From Candidatus Hydrogenedentota bacterium (GTDB lineage Bacteria > Hydrogenedentota > Hydrogenedentia > Hydrogenedentales > SLHB01), in NCBI GenBank assembly GCA_007130675.1, contig SLSB01000376.1, positions 1 to 13,262 of the forward strand: a stretch of DNA of 13,262 nucleotides. Reading direction: 5' to 3'. Position numbers and translations under genes: made by a program. A model generated the notes under the pieces. It did no database searches. It was not told the origin of the DNA and saw only the letters and a program-made list of their open reading frames with translations. This document shows positions 7,180-13,208 of the stretch, one piece after another. Within the stretch, counting starts at the first letter, position 1. Each line of letters starts with the position of its first letter.

Positions 7180-7713
7180 TCAGTTTGCTCTGTTGAACTC
7201 TGCACGGCGGTTCCTGGCCCAAGCCTCTTCGTTAGACCGTGGGTCCGCCGGCATTTCTTTTCCATAACTGATGGTCACGAGGCGATCGCCCGAGACGCCC
7301 AGGCGAATCAGATAGTCACGCACGGCCATGGCGCGCCGCTCGCCCAGCGCCAGGTTGTATTCCTGCGTGCCCCGTTCATCGCAGTGGCCCTCGATCTGGA
7401 TGATCGCAGTGGGCATCTGCCTGATAATCTCGGCATTTTGCCGCAACGTGGCCAGCGCCGTCGGGTCCAATTCCGAACTGTCGAAACGGAAATAAACCGT
7501 GCCGGCCTCGCGCAGTCTCTGGAAATGGACATTCTCCTGATCGATATCAGGCAGGCCCGTGCCCGTCGTGGTTTCAGGCCCCCGCCTCAGACTTTCATCA
7601 TCAGCGGTCAAATCCGGTGTGATGGAAGTGCCTTTCCTGCCGCAACCGCCCGCGGCGACCGCGACGATGACCAAGCCCACGACAATGAGTTTTGCTGACA
7701 TTTTGTACGACAT
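7180..7713 (-). CDS. pal: Peptidoglycan-associated lipoprotein Pal (OmpA-like domain)
   Basis: 177 residues. Pal is an outer-membrane lipoprotein whose OmpA-like domain binds diaminopimelate-containing peptidoglycan and TolB, holding the outer membrane to the wall. The signal sequence is residues 1-23 with lipobox AAGGC (Cys24), followed by a linker of about 45 residues. The OmpA domain starts at VYFRFDSSELDP (73-84), continues through the Pal hallmark GHCDERGTQEYNLALGERRA (109-128) and YGKE (150-153), and ends with NRRAEF (168-173). ATG 7711-7713 starts the signal sequence and has GAGG 11 nt upstream; an internal ATG at 7699-7701 is also possible. The stop overlaps the ribosome site of cpoB. 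tolQ, tolR, tolA and tolB are not beside it in this window. A good promoter lies at 7778-7806. Confidence 0.92.
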   Translation of the reverse strand: MSYKMSAKLIVVGLVIVAVAAGGCGRKGTSITPDLTADDESLRRGPETTTGTGLPDIDQENVHFQRLREAGTVYFRFDSSELDPTALATLRQNAEIIRQMPTAIIQIEGHCDERGTQEYNLALGERRAMAVRDYLIRLGVSGDRLVTISYGKEMPADPRSNEEAWARNRRAEFNRAN

Positions 7714-7777
7714 TTCTTGCTTTCCCTCTTCCCACGCGATGTGGTTCTGGTTGTAGCCGCCACGGTGACCATCTGAA

Positions 7778-7806
7778 ATCTTAGCAGAGTCACACCCGCC
7801 GGTCAA
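7778..7806 (-). promoter_or_regulatory. Sigma70-type promoter for pal-cpoB
   Basis: On the minus strand TTGACC (7801-7806) and TAAGAT (7778-7783) are separated by exactly 17 nt, matching 5/6 and 4/6 of the consensus. The start would be near 7771, giving a pal leader of about 57 nt that includes its GAGG ribosome site. Confidence 0.6.
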
Positions 7807-7817
7807 CCGAGTCCTTT

Positions 7818-7839
7818 GTTCCAAATGACCCCTTGGAAC
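7818..7839. promoter_or_regulatory. Perfect dyad GTTCCAA-N8-TTGGAAC, possible operator
   Basis: Seven-base arms at 7818-7824 and 7833-7839 are exact inverted copies. The dyad lies 11 nt upstream of the -35 box of the pal promoter and about 60 nt upstream of the hydrolase promoter candidate. It would not be in either transcript, which favours a protein-binding site over an RNA hairpin. No regulator can be assigned. Confidence 0.4.
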
Positions 7840-7898
7840 CTGTTGTGTGAATATCGCAAGTCAGGTAAAAGTTTCAGCCAAATTTGCCCCAAAAATGG

Positions 7899-7928
7899 AT
7901 TGCATTTTTCTCTAGGTATTCCTATCAT
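7899..7928 (+). promoter_or_regulatory. Candidate promoter for the alpha/beta hydrolase gene
   Basis: TTGCAT (7899-7904), 18 nt, TATCAT (7923-7928). The predicted start near 7935 falls 2 nt before ATG 7937, so the mRNA would be nearly leaderless. This fits the absence of a Shine-Dalgarno before that ATG. Confidence 0.4.
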
Positions 7929-7936
7929 ACAGTACC

Positions 7937-8890
7937 ATGAAAAGGGCACACCAGCTTGCTTGGATATTCCTCGCCTGCGCCTTGAGTTCGTGTCTTCACG
8001 ATCTGCAGGTTGACAGGCGTATTCCGTATGCGCGGCCAGAGGGGCATCAGCTGCGCCTCAATGTCTATCAGGCCGAAAAACGCCCGCCCGAGCCTCTCCC
8101 TGCAATCGTGGCCATTCACGGCGGGGCATGGCTGCACGGCCCCCGTGTCCAGCAATGGTGGTACATTCACGAATTCGCGCGGCGCGGATATGTGGTGTTT
8201 GCCGTGGACTACCGTACCCTGCCGCGCCATGGCTTTCCTCATTGTCTGCACGACGTGAAAAGCGCCGTGCGCTGGGTGCGGCTGCACGCTGACGAATACG
8301 GCGTGGACCCGGAGCGCATCTATGCCTTCGGCGCCTCGGCAGGGGGGCATTTGGCGGCGTTTCTGGCAACCACGGACCCGTTGGACGGTTTCGAGGGCGA
8401 CGAGAACCTTGGCGCGTCCAGCGAGATTGGCGCAGCCATCAGTCTCTACGGCGCCGTGGACCTCACGAAGTACCGCGACGCATCGAGGCTGAACATTGTC
8501 GAAATCTTCCAGCGCTGGTATATCTGGCACTTTGTGAAAAACTCCGGCTGTCCAGAAGGTGAAGACCCATTTGTCTATGCATCTCCCATTTCGTATGCCC
8601 GGCCTTCCAGCAAGCCGATCTTTTTTGTGCACGGGAAGTCTGATTTTCTTGTTCAACTCGAGCAGTCCGTGGATGCCCATGCACGCTTGCAAGAACTCGG
8701 CGTGCCAACGGAACTGGTACTGTTCGACAACCGCGGTCACGGGTTTGACTATATCTTCCGTGCTGAACGCAGGCGCTTATTCGCCCAAATGCTGCGGTTT
8801 CTGGAGACCCACGGCGGCGCATTGGCCGACACCAAGTTGTCACCACGGGCGACGGCATTGCCGGACGTGGATGAGGTGTGCAACGAATAG
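7937..8890 (+). CDS. Lipoprotein alpha/beta hydrolase (carboxylesterase / BD-FAE-like)
   Basis: 317 residues. The N-terminus (WIFLACALSSC) ends in a clear lipobox with Cys19, so it is probably anchored to the outer or inner membrane. The alpha/beta-hydrolase fold carries the oxyanion loop HGGAW (61-65), the nucleophile elbow GASAG (132-136, Ser134), a DFLV aspartate (Asp236 after VHGKS) and RGHGF (His268), a complete Ser-Asp-His triad. The HGGAW and GASAG pattern fits hormone-sensitive-lipase-like or BD-FAE-like esterases that remove acyl or feruloyl groups; the natural substrate cannot be told. No Shine-Dalgarno precedes ATG 7937, but a -10 box ends 8 nt upstream. The gene is divergent from pal and convergent with the protein kinase, whose stop is 10 nt away. 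Confidence 0.85.
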   Translation: MKRAHQLAWIFLACALSSCLHDLQVDRRIPYARPEGHQLRLNVYQAEKRPPEPLPAIVAIHGGAWLHGPRVQQWWYIHEFARRGYVVFAVDYRTLPRHGFPHCLHDVKSAVRWVRLHADEYGVDPERIYAFGASAGGHLAAFLATTDPLDGFEGDENLGASSEIGAAISLYGAVDLTKYRDASRLNIVEIFQRWYIWHFVKNSGCPEGEDPFVYASPISYARPSSKPIFFVHGKSDFLVQLEQSVDAHARLQELGVPTELVLFDNRGHGFDYIFRAERRRLFAQMLRFLETHGGALADTKLSPRATALPDVDEVCNE

Positions 8891-8900
8891 ACCCGGGGCC

Positions 8901-9899
8901 CTATCTGTCCGTTTTGGTCTTTTTCCTTGGGGAATACCGGCAAAGCAGCCCCGCGAGGCACTGCCACAGGCGTCTTACCCGTGAAACCTTTGGCGCTGCG
9001 GGCACAGCGGAGGCAACCGCGAGCTTTTCCGGAGCGGGTGACGGCTTCGGTTGTTGCCGTGCGTCCCGGTACAAACCAAGAATTGCCCTGCCAAACTGGC
9101 CGGCTGTTGCAAACCGGGCGTCCGGCGATTGGGCGGTAGCTTTCTCGAAAAATGCGTCACAACTTTGGGGCAAGGTGGGCACCAGGTCCGTAATGGTTTT
9201 GCCTTCCTTGGGAAGCTGCCCGGTGAGCATCTCGTAGAACATCACCCCCAACGCGTAGATGTCGGTGCGCCGGTCCACTTCCGCCGCACTGATAAGCTGT
9301 TCGGGCGAAATATACTGATGCTTGCCGAGAGTCACCCCAATGCGCGTAAAGGTGGGGTCCATGTCCATAAGTTTTGCGAGCCCGAAATCCAACAGTCGAA
9401 TGGACCCATCTGCAAGCACCATGAGGTTTTCAGGCGACAGGTCTCTGTGGATGGTGATTTTGTGGGCATGTTCGAGCGCGTGGGCCACAAGCGCCAGAAT
9501 GCGCACCGTCGAGCCGAGTCCCAGCCGCGTACGGTCGTCAATGATTTGGCGAACGCTGCGCCCCTCGACGTAGTCCATCGTGTAAAACACCAGCTTTCCA
9601 TAGCGGAAGGCGTCGCGAATCCGAACGATGCCCTGGTGGTTGAGCTTGCGAATCGTACGAACCTCGCGCCCGAAACGGTGCAGGGCAATACTGCTGGTTG
9701 TATATTCGGGCCGAATCGTTTTGAGCGCCAGCCGCTGTTCCGTTTTGCGGTCGGTCACCAGATACACCATCCCCATGCCGCCCTTCCCAAGCACCTTCTT
9801 CACTTCATAGCGCTGGGCAATAAGATCGCCGGCAACGTATTCGCTCTTTTGCGTATCAGTTTCCACACCATGCACCCAGATACTTACAAGCACTTTCAC
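8901..9899 (-). CDS. Hanks-type serine/threonine protein kinase (soluble)
   Basis: 332 residues. The kinase domain (about 31-275) has the glycine loop GKGGMG (38-43), ATP lysine Lys60 (LALKTI), Glu79 (FGREV), the catalytic loop HRDLSPEN (151-158), DFG (171-173), ISPEQ (197-201) and the TDIYALG helix-F motif (212-218). The catalytic loop has Ser where HRDLKPEN has Lys; I recall similar HRDxSPxN loops in myxobacterial kinases, so this need not abolish activity. The tail (276-332) is a Pro/Ala linker ending in a basic segment with a short hydrophobic patch (LWQCLAGLLC), too short for a sure membrane helix. No sensor domain is present. GTG 9897-9899 is chosen because AAGG lies 7 nt upstream. It stands alone, convergent with the hydrolase, so its target is not indicated. 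Confidence 0.9.
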   Translation of the reverse strand: MKVLVSIWVHGVETDTQKSEYVAGDLIAQRYEVKKVLGKGGMGMVYLVTDRKTEQRLALKTIRPEYTTSSIALHRFGREVRTIRKLNHQGIVRIRDAFRYGKLVFYTMDYVEGRSVRQIIDDRTRLGLGSTVRILALVAHALEHAHKITIHRDLSPENLMVLADGSIRLLDFGLAKLMDMDPTFTRIGVTLGKHQYISPEQLISAAEVDRRTDIYALGVMFYEMLTGQLPKEGKTITDLVPTLPQSCDAFFEKATAQSPDARFATAGQFGRAILGLYRDARQQPKPSPAPEKLAVASAVPAAPKVSRVRRLWQCLAGLLCRYSPRKKTKTDR

Positions 9900-9941
9900 G
9901 ATAATACCTTAGCCTGGATACTCCACAGCTTTCAACTGCGG

Positions 9942-10116
9942 GGCATCCGAGTCTTATGCGCATACGCATTTGTATTAGTGAATTGCGATTCTCAGATGCC
10001 ACAAGCTGCTGTGAAATATCCCAACAGAGTCTGTTTGCAGAAAAGATTGGCGCTTTCTTCGCAAACCAAGTCTGCGCAACTCTCACCAAATCAGGCGTGC
10101 CTGAGTTGGGAGATAT
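9942..10116. ncRNA. Possible structured RNA: two nested-stem domains
   Basis: Domain A (9942-10000) has a 6-bp closing stem plus an inner 3 bp, enclosing a 5-bp hairpin with loop CATA. Domain B (10016-10116) has a closing stem ATATC CCAAC / GTTGG-GA-GATAT and encloses a long imperfect hairpin (10033-10066) and a 5-bp hairpin that abuts the closing strand, resembling a three-way junction. The strand is undecided and no known RNA family is recognised. By-eye inspection only. Confidence 0.2.
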
Positions 10117-10313
10117 GCGGGTTAGATCGTATGCCTTTGCGGGACGAATCAATGCGCACGGCCCCATTGCAGACCTTCGCTGTCGGCGCGCTGTGGAATG
10201 CCTTGTTTTTTACAAATGCGCGGCAACGTGCCGCCTTTGCCCTGCCGGGAACTCCCGAGCACCCGGCACAGGCATGGATTGTGGCTGAGAATCGAGAGCC
10301 CGGAGGCCATGCA

Positions 10314-10322
10314 TGTTATACT
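10314..10322 (+). promoter_or_regulatory. Extended -10 element before the DUF2784-like gene
   Basis: TG-T-TATACT fits an extended -10 box; no -35 match is seen. A transcript start near 10329 would coincide with ATG 10330, giving a leaderless mRNA. This agrees with the lack of a correctly spaced Shine-Dalgarno for that ATG. Confidence 0.4.
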
Positions 10323-10329
10323 GAATTCC

Positions 10330-10740
10330 ATGACTTTTTTGCGTGCACTGGATATCGCCTTTTTTGTATTTCACACGGGGCTGATTCTCTTCATTCTTCT
10401 CGGGTGGATATGGCGGCCGTTGCGCCGGGCAAATCTACTGGTCATTGTGCTGACGGGGCTTTCCTGGACCGCGCTGGCGCCGTGGTATGGATTCGGCTAC
10501 TGCCCCTTTACCGACTGGCATTGGCAGGTGCGGATCGCCATGGGTGACACGGATCTTCCGCATTCGTATATGAAATTTCTCTTGGACAACATATTCGGGA
10601 CTGATTTCGATCCCACGCTGGTGAGTTGGGTGACTATTCTTGGTCTGATCGCCGCCCTTTGCGCGTCGGTTGCGGTCAATGTGCGCGATTTCGTATCCAA
10701 ATCCAGGGAACAGGCGAAGAAAGCGGAACCGCCTGGGTGA
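10330..10740 (+). CDS. DUF2784-like small membrane protein
   Basis: 136 residues with three probable membrane helices (about 5-27, 34-53 and 96-117) and a polar tail rich in Lys and Glu. The loop GFGYCPFTDWHWQVR (54-68), followed by SYMKFLLDNIFG (79-90), matches the layout of DUF2784 proteins: a CPLT-like motif after helix 2, then a basic residue and a SF-hxYL-like stretch. No catalytic function is known for the family. ATG 10330 is chosen because family members begin directly with the first helix. An in-frame ATG at 10309 would add 7 residues, but GGAGG lies only 2 nt before it. The family call is from pattern memory. The neighbours, a protein kinase and a regulator, do not point to a role. 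Confidence 0.65.
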   Translation: MTFLRALDIAFFVFHTGLILFILLGWIWRPLRRANLLVIVLTGLSWTALAPWYGFGYCPFTDWHWQVRIAMGDTDLPHSYMKFLLDNIFGTDFDPTLVSWVTILGLIAALCASVAVNVRDFVSKSREQAKKAEPPG

Positions 10741-10821
10741 ATGTGCCCGCAGGGCCGCCGGAATCATGCCTGACCGGCAAGGAGACGCAGAGTAAACGGA
10801 AGGAGTGTCGCTTGGGCAGGC

Positions 10822-10848
10822 AAGTTGTCAGCCAACTTTCTCAAAAGT
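10822..10848. promoter_or_regulatory. Two overlapping small dyads upstream of the regulator gene, possible operator
   Basis: AAGTTG-TCAGC-CAACTT (10822-10838) and ACTTT-CTCA-AAAGT (10835-10848) overlap and end just before the -35 box at 10850. Position and symmetry fit autoregulation by the GntR-type protein encoded downstream, but the arms are short. Confidence 0.3.
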
Positions 10849-10849
10849 G

Positions 10850-10878
10850 TTGACAATTCATAACTGAGCTGCTACTTT
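10850..10878 (+). promoter_or_regulatory. Promoter of the GntR/LacI-type regulator gene
   Basis: A perfect -35 TTGACA (10850-10855), 17 nt, and a weak -10 TACTTT (10873-10878). The start would be near 10885, giving a leader of about 44 nt with GGAG at 10914-10917 before ATG 10929. Confidence 0.5.
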
Positions 10879-10928
10879 ACAGCAAAGATACGGTGCGGCA
10901 AGCGTATGACTCCGGAGTCTGTAGCAAC

Positions 10929-12083
10929 ATGGCTGACAAGGCTTTTGTCTATGAGGGCATCAAGCAAAGCCTGAAACAGCGCATCGATAGCGGTGAACTG
11001 GCCGAAGGGGCGCGAATCCCTTCTGAATACGCCTTGGCACGCGAGCTGGGAGTAAGCCGCAATCAGACCCGCCAAGCGTTGCGCGAACTCGAGATCGAAG
11101 GCTATGTCGTCCGGCAGCGTGGCAGCGGCTCTTTCGTGGCCCCCCGTCAGAACCGTATGGTACACCCTGTGCCCGAGCCAGAGAAAACGGTCGCGTTGCT
11201 CTTCCCGCGTTTCCTTTCCGGTTACAGTCGCAACGTGGTATCCGGGTTCATGCAGGGGGTCGCCACTTCGGGCTATCAAACCGTCGTGTATAACGTTCAA
11301 TGCGATGAAGCGTCCGAACCCGGCATGCTCAGGTCGGTCTCGGAGAGTGGCGTTGCGGGGGTCGCCGCGTGGATCGAACACAACAATGAGACCTGCCGCG
11401 CGTTGATTCGCGAGCTGACCCAAAGGGCTTTCCCCGTGGTGCTACTCGATCGGGCACTCTCGTCTGTCGAAGTGGACTCGGTCACATCCGACCACGAGGA
11501 ACTGGGCTATCGCCTGACCAAGGCCCTAATCGACCGGGGCCACCGCCGGATTGCATTCATCGGAACGGAGCGCGGCAATCCAACCAGTGTAAACGACCGG
11601 CAGAAGGGGTACTTCCGGGCTCTTGAAGAATCGGGAGTGCTGATTGACAATCGCCTGGCCTCGCACATTCGCGAACAGGTCTATGATGAAGCCTCGGGTG
11701 TTGCTGCCGAGCTGATGGGACTCTACGACCGTCCCACGGCGGTTTTTTGCCTGCATGACCTCGTTGCCTATCTTCTCTATCGCGAACTGCTGAAGATGGG
11801 ATACAAAATCCCAGAGCATGTCGAGCTGGCCGCCGACGAAGGCCATCACCCGCCGCCGCATGACGAGATGCCGTTGATCTCGGTGGAACAGCGCGGACTC
11901 GAGATAGGAAGCACGGGCGCGGACCTGTTGCTCAGCCGTATCGCGGACCCCGTGCTGCCTGCGCGCCAGATTCGCATTCCGCCGTCAGGCGTTACCGCAA
12001 ACTACACGGCATGTGCCACAACCGAAACTCGAGAGCATGTGAAAGAGGGAGGTGAGACACCATTGCTCCGCAGACAGAATTGA
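10929..12083 (+). CDS. GntR-family regulator with LacI-type ligand-binding domain (AraR-like architecture)
   Basis: A 384-residue cytoplasmic transcription factor. Residues 5-72 are a GntR winged helix: IPSEYALARELGVSRNQTRQ is the helix-turn-helix region, and GYVVRQRGSGSFV the wing. Residues 86-365 resemble the type-1 periplasmic-binding/LacI sensor (VALLFPRFLSGYSRNVVSGF at the start, VVLLDRAL, TSDHEELGYRL, HRRIAFIG, AVFCLHDLVAYLLYREL, MPLISVEQRGLEIG), so the inducer is probably a sugar. This is the arrangement of Bacillus AraR. ATG 10929 is chosen because the winged helix starts at once and GGAG lies 11 nt upstream; an upstream in-frame GTG (10893) adds 12 residues of unlikely sequence. The prepilin-like gene starts 71 nt downstream without a visible terminator, so the two may be co-transcribed. 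It may also control unlinked carbohydrate genes. Confidence 0.9.
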   Translation: MADKAFVYEGIKQSLKQRIDSGELAEGARIPSEYALARELGVSRNQTRQALRELEIEGYVVRQRGSGSFVAPRQNRMVHPVPEPEKTVALLFPRFLSGYSRNVVSGFMQGVATSGYQTVVYNVQCDEASEPGMLRSVSESGVAGVAAWIEHNNETCRALIRELTQRAFPVVLLDRALSSVEVDSVTSDHEELGYRLTKALIDRGHRRIAFIGTERGNPTSVNDRQKGYFRALEESGVLIDNRLASHIREQVYDEASGVAAELMGLYDRPTAVFCLHDLVAYLLYRELLKMGYKIPEHVELAADEGHHPPPHDEMPLISVEQRGLEIGSTGADLLLSRIADPVLPARQIRIPPSGVTANYTACATTETREHVKEGGETPLLRRQN

Positions 12084-12101
12084 CGTAGTGCATCCAGAGC
12101 C

Positions 12102-12127
12102 GGGCGGACGTGACCCGCAATCCGCCC
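12102..12127 (+). promoter_or_regulatory. Leader hairpin before the prepilin-like gene
   Basis: GGGCGGA (12102-12108) and TCCGCCC (12121-12127) are perfect inverted copies with a 12-nt loop. The stem is followed by an A-rich stretch and GGGAG (12141-12145), 9 nt before ATG 12155. With no T tract it is not a terminator on this strand; it may stabilise or mark the 5' end of a processed message. Confidence 0.4.
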
Positions 12128-12154
12128 AAAACGCAAAAAAGGGAGAGCGATACT

Positions 12155-13057
12155 ATGAGAAACAAGGGCTTTACATTAATCGAACTGCTGGTGGTTATCG
12201 CGATTATCGGCATTCTTGCCGCGATTCTGCTGCCGGCACTGGCCCGCGCGCGCGAAGCCGCACGGCGCGCGGCGTGCGCAAACAACCTCAAGCAGATGGG
12301 CCTCGTCTTCAAGATGTACGCCAATGAGTCCCGAGGCGAGAAGTTTCCCACCATGAAGACGCACCATTCATTGCGGCCGGGGGATGCAGGCTATACGGGT
12401 CTGGGCTGCGACAGGATCACCAACGGCAGCCCCTATTTCGCGGGCCAGCAGGTCTACCCCGAGTACTTGTCAGATATCAATGTGATGGTATGCCCGTCGG
12501 ACTCAGACGGGGCCCAAGGTCTCGCTTCGGGCCGGTGGAATCTCGACAACGATCCAGACCTGCCGCCCGACCCCTGCCGCTTCGACGGCCTGTCCTACAA
12601 ATACCTTGGCTGGGCCATGACCCCAGACCATTTCATGGTCACGGGTGTTGATGAGAATGCTGAGGCGCAAGGCTTGGGCATCACCATTGACATGGGGTAT
12701 GCGACGGAACTCAACGAGTTGTTTGGGGTGTTGTCGGGAACACCGCAGATCGAGCGCTTCGACTCGGACATTCCTTTCGAGAAGCAGACAGGCGAAGAAA
12801 TGACCGTGTACCGGCTTCGCGAGGGCATCGAGCGGTTCTTCATCACCGACATTAACAACCCGGCCGCCGGTGCGATGGCACAATCCGAAATCGCGGTCAT
12901 GTATGACGAGGTAACGGAAGATCCCGCGAACTTTAATCACGTCCCGGGAGGCGCCAACGTGCTGTACATGGATGGGCACGTGGAATTCCTGAGATATCCG
13001 TCGACGTATCCGGTGAGCCGGACATGGGCTTGGCTCTACGCGAATCTTATTGACTAA
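12155..13057 (+). CDS. Prepilin-like protein with N-terminal methylation motif and H-X-DG C-terminal motif
   Basis: 300 residues. The type IV prepilin leader is very short (MRNKG), cut by PilD-type peptidase before Phe6 of GFTLIELLVVIAIIGILAA, with the conserved Glu at mature position 5 (Glu10). The hydrophobic helix runs to about residue 29, then a basic helix (RAREAARRAACANNLKQMG) and a globular domain. Near the C-terminus, HVPGGANVLYMDGH (262-275) is the H-X-DG motif seen in the large DUF1559-like pseudopilin families of planctomycetes and relatives. The spacing here is ten residues rather than the canonical nine. ATG 12155 is chosen for its leader and for GGGAG 9 nt upstream. The role is unknown: these proteins occur in many copies per genome and are thought to be surface or secretion pseudopilins. 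A strong terminator follows 60 nt after the stop. Confidence 0.9.
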   Translation: MRNKGFTLIELLVVIAIIGILAAILLPALARAREAARRAACANNLKQMGLVFKMYANESRGEKFPTMKTHHSLRPGDAGYTGLGCDRITNGSPYFAGQQVYPEYLSDINVMVCPSDSDGAQGLASGRWNLDNDPDLPPDPCRFDGLSYKYLGWAMTPDHFMVTGVDENAEAQGLGITIDMGYATELNELFGVLSGTPQIERFDSDIPFEKQTGEEMTVYRLREGIERFFITDINNPAAGAMAQSEIAVMYDEVTEDPANFNHVPGGANVLYMDGHVEFLRYPSTYPVSRTWAWLYANLID

Positions 13058-13117
13058 GCGCCGCATGCTCGATTCGGGTGCAACCTGCGCCGCGACGAGC
13101 AACGACATAGACCACGA

Positions 13118-13156
13118 AAGCCTGGGCCCCGCTGATGCGGGGTCCAGGTTTCTGTT
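13118..13156. terminator. Strong intrinsic terminator, apparently bidirectional
   Basis: CCTGGGCCCCGC (13121-13132), loop TGAT, GCGGGGTCCAGG (13137-13148) makes a 12-bp stem with one G-U pair, extendable by A-T pairs on each side. It is followed on the plus strand by TTTCTGTTT. On the minus strand the tail reads CTTTCG, so it may also stop the gene entering from the right. Confidence 0.8.
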
Positions 13157-13208
13157 TGGGGGCTGAGACAAGTCATCCGCGCAGCGCCCGCAGTGTCGCA
13201 GGCGCCTG

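Larger units (their letters stand above)
9900..10329. other. 430-nt gene-free divergent region rich in inverted repeats
   Basis: It lies between the divergent kinase and DUF2784-like genes. The open frames crossing it have no ribosome site or recognisable protein. Inverted repeats seen: GGCATC/GATGCC (9942-9947/9995-10000) enclosing ATGCG-CATA-CGCAT (9956-9969); a bulged 10-bp stem 10016-10025/10105-10116 enclosing GTTTGC/GCAAAC (10033-10038/10061-10066) and TCAGG-CGTG-CCTGA (10091-10104); GCGGCA/TGCCGC (10220-10225/10229-10234); and TGCCGGG/CCCGGCA (10243-10249/10262-10268). A T6 run lies near 10206-10211. The part around 9955-10100 looks A+T-richer than the genes. Confidence 0.5.

Noticed and set aside
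8891..8900. Possible terminator between the convergent hydrolase and kinase genes, suggested by a GGGGCCC patch and a later T-rich stretch
   Set aside because: No stem with a correctly placed T tract could be found; the T-rich part lies inside the kinase coding region.
9906..9935. Promoter for the protein kinase made of TTGAAA (9930-9935) and TAAGGT (9906-9911) on the minus strand
   Set aside because: The -10 match is poor and the same bases serve better as the ribosome site (AAGG) for GTG 9899.
9956..10288. A possible 110-residue protein on the plus strand in the gene-free region
   Set aside because: No ribosome site, no family resemblance, many Cys and Arg of random-frame type, and the sequence there is dominated by inverted repeats.
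9051..10547. A 498-codon open frame on the plus strand, opposite the protein kinase and crossing the gene-free region
   Set aside because: It lies antisense to a kinase with all catalytic motifs intact, crosses into the DUF2784-like gene in another frame, has no ribosome site and shows no recognisable domain.
10766..10792. A small frame MPDRQGDAE between the DUF2784-like and regulator genes
   Set aside because: No ribosome site and no sign of a leader peptide role.
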